Assembly (NCBI GenBank): GCA_023299965.1
Contig: JALZVN010000071.1
Span: forward strand, 1 to 5,304
Direction of reading: 5' to 3'
Length of the DNA stretch: 5,304 nt
Origin: Saprospiraceae bacterium
GTDB taxonomy: Bacteria; Bacteroidota; Bacteroidia; Chitinophagales; Saprospiraceae
Positions 5,021-5,304 of the stretch are shown in pieces (positions within the stretch are counted from its first letter, which is position 1; each line of letters begins with the position of its first letter). Position numbers and translations under genes: made by a program. The notes beneath the pieces are model-generated. The model did not search any database, was not told the DNA's origin, and worked only from the letters and a program-made list of their open reading frames with translations.

Positions 5021-5304
5021 TTGGCAAGAAGAAAAGATAAAGACAAAATAATAGCTGCCTTATTGGCATTTTTTGGAGGAGCACTTGGCTTGCATAGATT
5101 CTATCTAGGGCAAACCGGTTTGGGCGTCCTGTATATTTGTACTTTTTTTATTTCTTGGATAGTGGCCATTGTAGATACGGTTGTGCTATTATCAATGGAT
5201 GATGATGATTTTGACTTCAAGTACAACAGATTCAAAACAGTAGATACCTATAGAGAGAAAGAGCGCTTTGATGATTTTGATCAGCGTAGAGCAGAAGAAC
5301 GCCG
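5021..5304 (+). CDS. TM2-domain membrane protein, TTG start, cut by window edge
   Basis: Partial gene; 94 complete codons are visible and the frame is still open at the edge. The reading frame is closed upstream by TAG at 5015-5017. The first in-frame ATG (5195) lies after both membrane segments, so the TTG at 5021 is the best start, giving M-A-R-R-K-D-K-D-K before the domain. Residues 9-58 match the TM2 domain: a first membrane segment IIAALLAFFGGALGLH leading into the signature HRFYLGQTGLG (25-35), a second membrane segment VLYICTFFISWIVAIVDTVV, and the conserved Asp52. After this come an acidic patch DDDD (60-63) and a strongly charged segment rich in Arg, Glu and Asp that continues past the edge. 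TM2 proteins are small two-helix membrane proteins of poorly known function. Start-to-stop spacing of 15 bp from the SHOCT-TPR gene indicates one operon. The charged tail resembles the linker of that neighbour in composition. Confidence 0.8.
   Translation, partial: MARRKDKDKIIAALLAFFGGALGLHRFYLGQTGLGVLYICTFFISWIVAIVDTVVLLSMDDDDFDFKYNRFKTVDTYREKERFDDFDQRRAEER

Overview
This 5.3 kb, AT-rich (about 40% G+C by eye) window looks like chromosomal DNA of a member of the Bacteroidota. Three things point there. Bacteroidota-type -7 boxes (TAnnTTTG) lie upstream of three genes. Start codons lack clear Shine-Dalgarno sequences. The protein set is typical of the phylum: a TlpA-like exported thioredoxin, a small Cys-rich lipoprotein, a Deg1-like HtrA and TM2/SHOCT membrane proteins. 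I cannot name the genus. I see no transposase, phage gene, CRISPR array, rRNA or tRNA.

Layout. On the minus strand, an exported TlpA-like thiol-disulfide oxidoreductase (446-1360) is followed 36 bp later by a small Cys-containing lipoprotein (59-409), probably as a two-gene operon. The 36-bp gap holds a GCGGAGTCGAAG-type motif that I recall as a dispersed Bacteroidota intergenic repeat. A 132-bp divergent region with a -7 box for each direction separates this unit from plus-strand mtaB (1493-2824), a tRNA methylthiotransferase. Then come a membrane-anchored, single-PDZ HtrA/Deg protease (2963-4120), a membrane protein with TPR and SHOCT domains (4283-5005), and the start of a TM2-domain protein (5021 to the window edge) that needs a TTG start.

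Functionally, mtaB modifies tRNA position 37. The TlpA-like protein and the HtrA protease are envelope redox and protein-quality factors. The SHOCT/TPR protein and the TM2 protein are 15 bp apart and probably co-transcribed; their role is unknown.

The window is mostly ordinary. The points most worth a second look are: (i) a degenerate internal duplication flanking the thioredoxin domain of the TlpA-like protein, and its pairing with a Cys-rich lipoprotein; (ii) the SHOCT-TPR/TM2 pair, whose members seem to share a '2 TM + charged linker' plan; (iii) a perfect 9-bp hairpin inside the SHOCT-TPR gene exactly at a domain junction; and (iv) a leader hairpin upstream of that gene. I did not find convincing evidence of a wholly new system.
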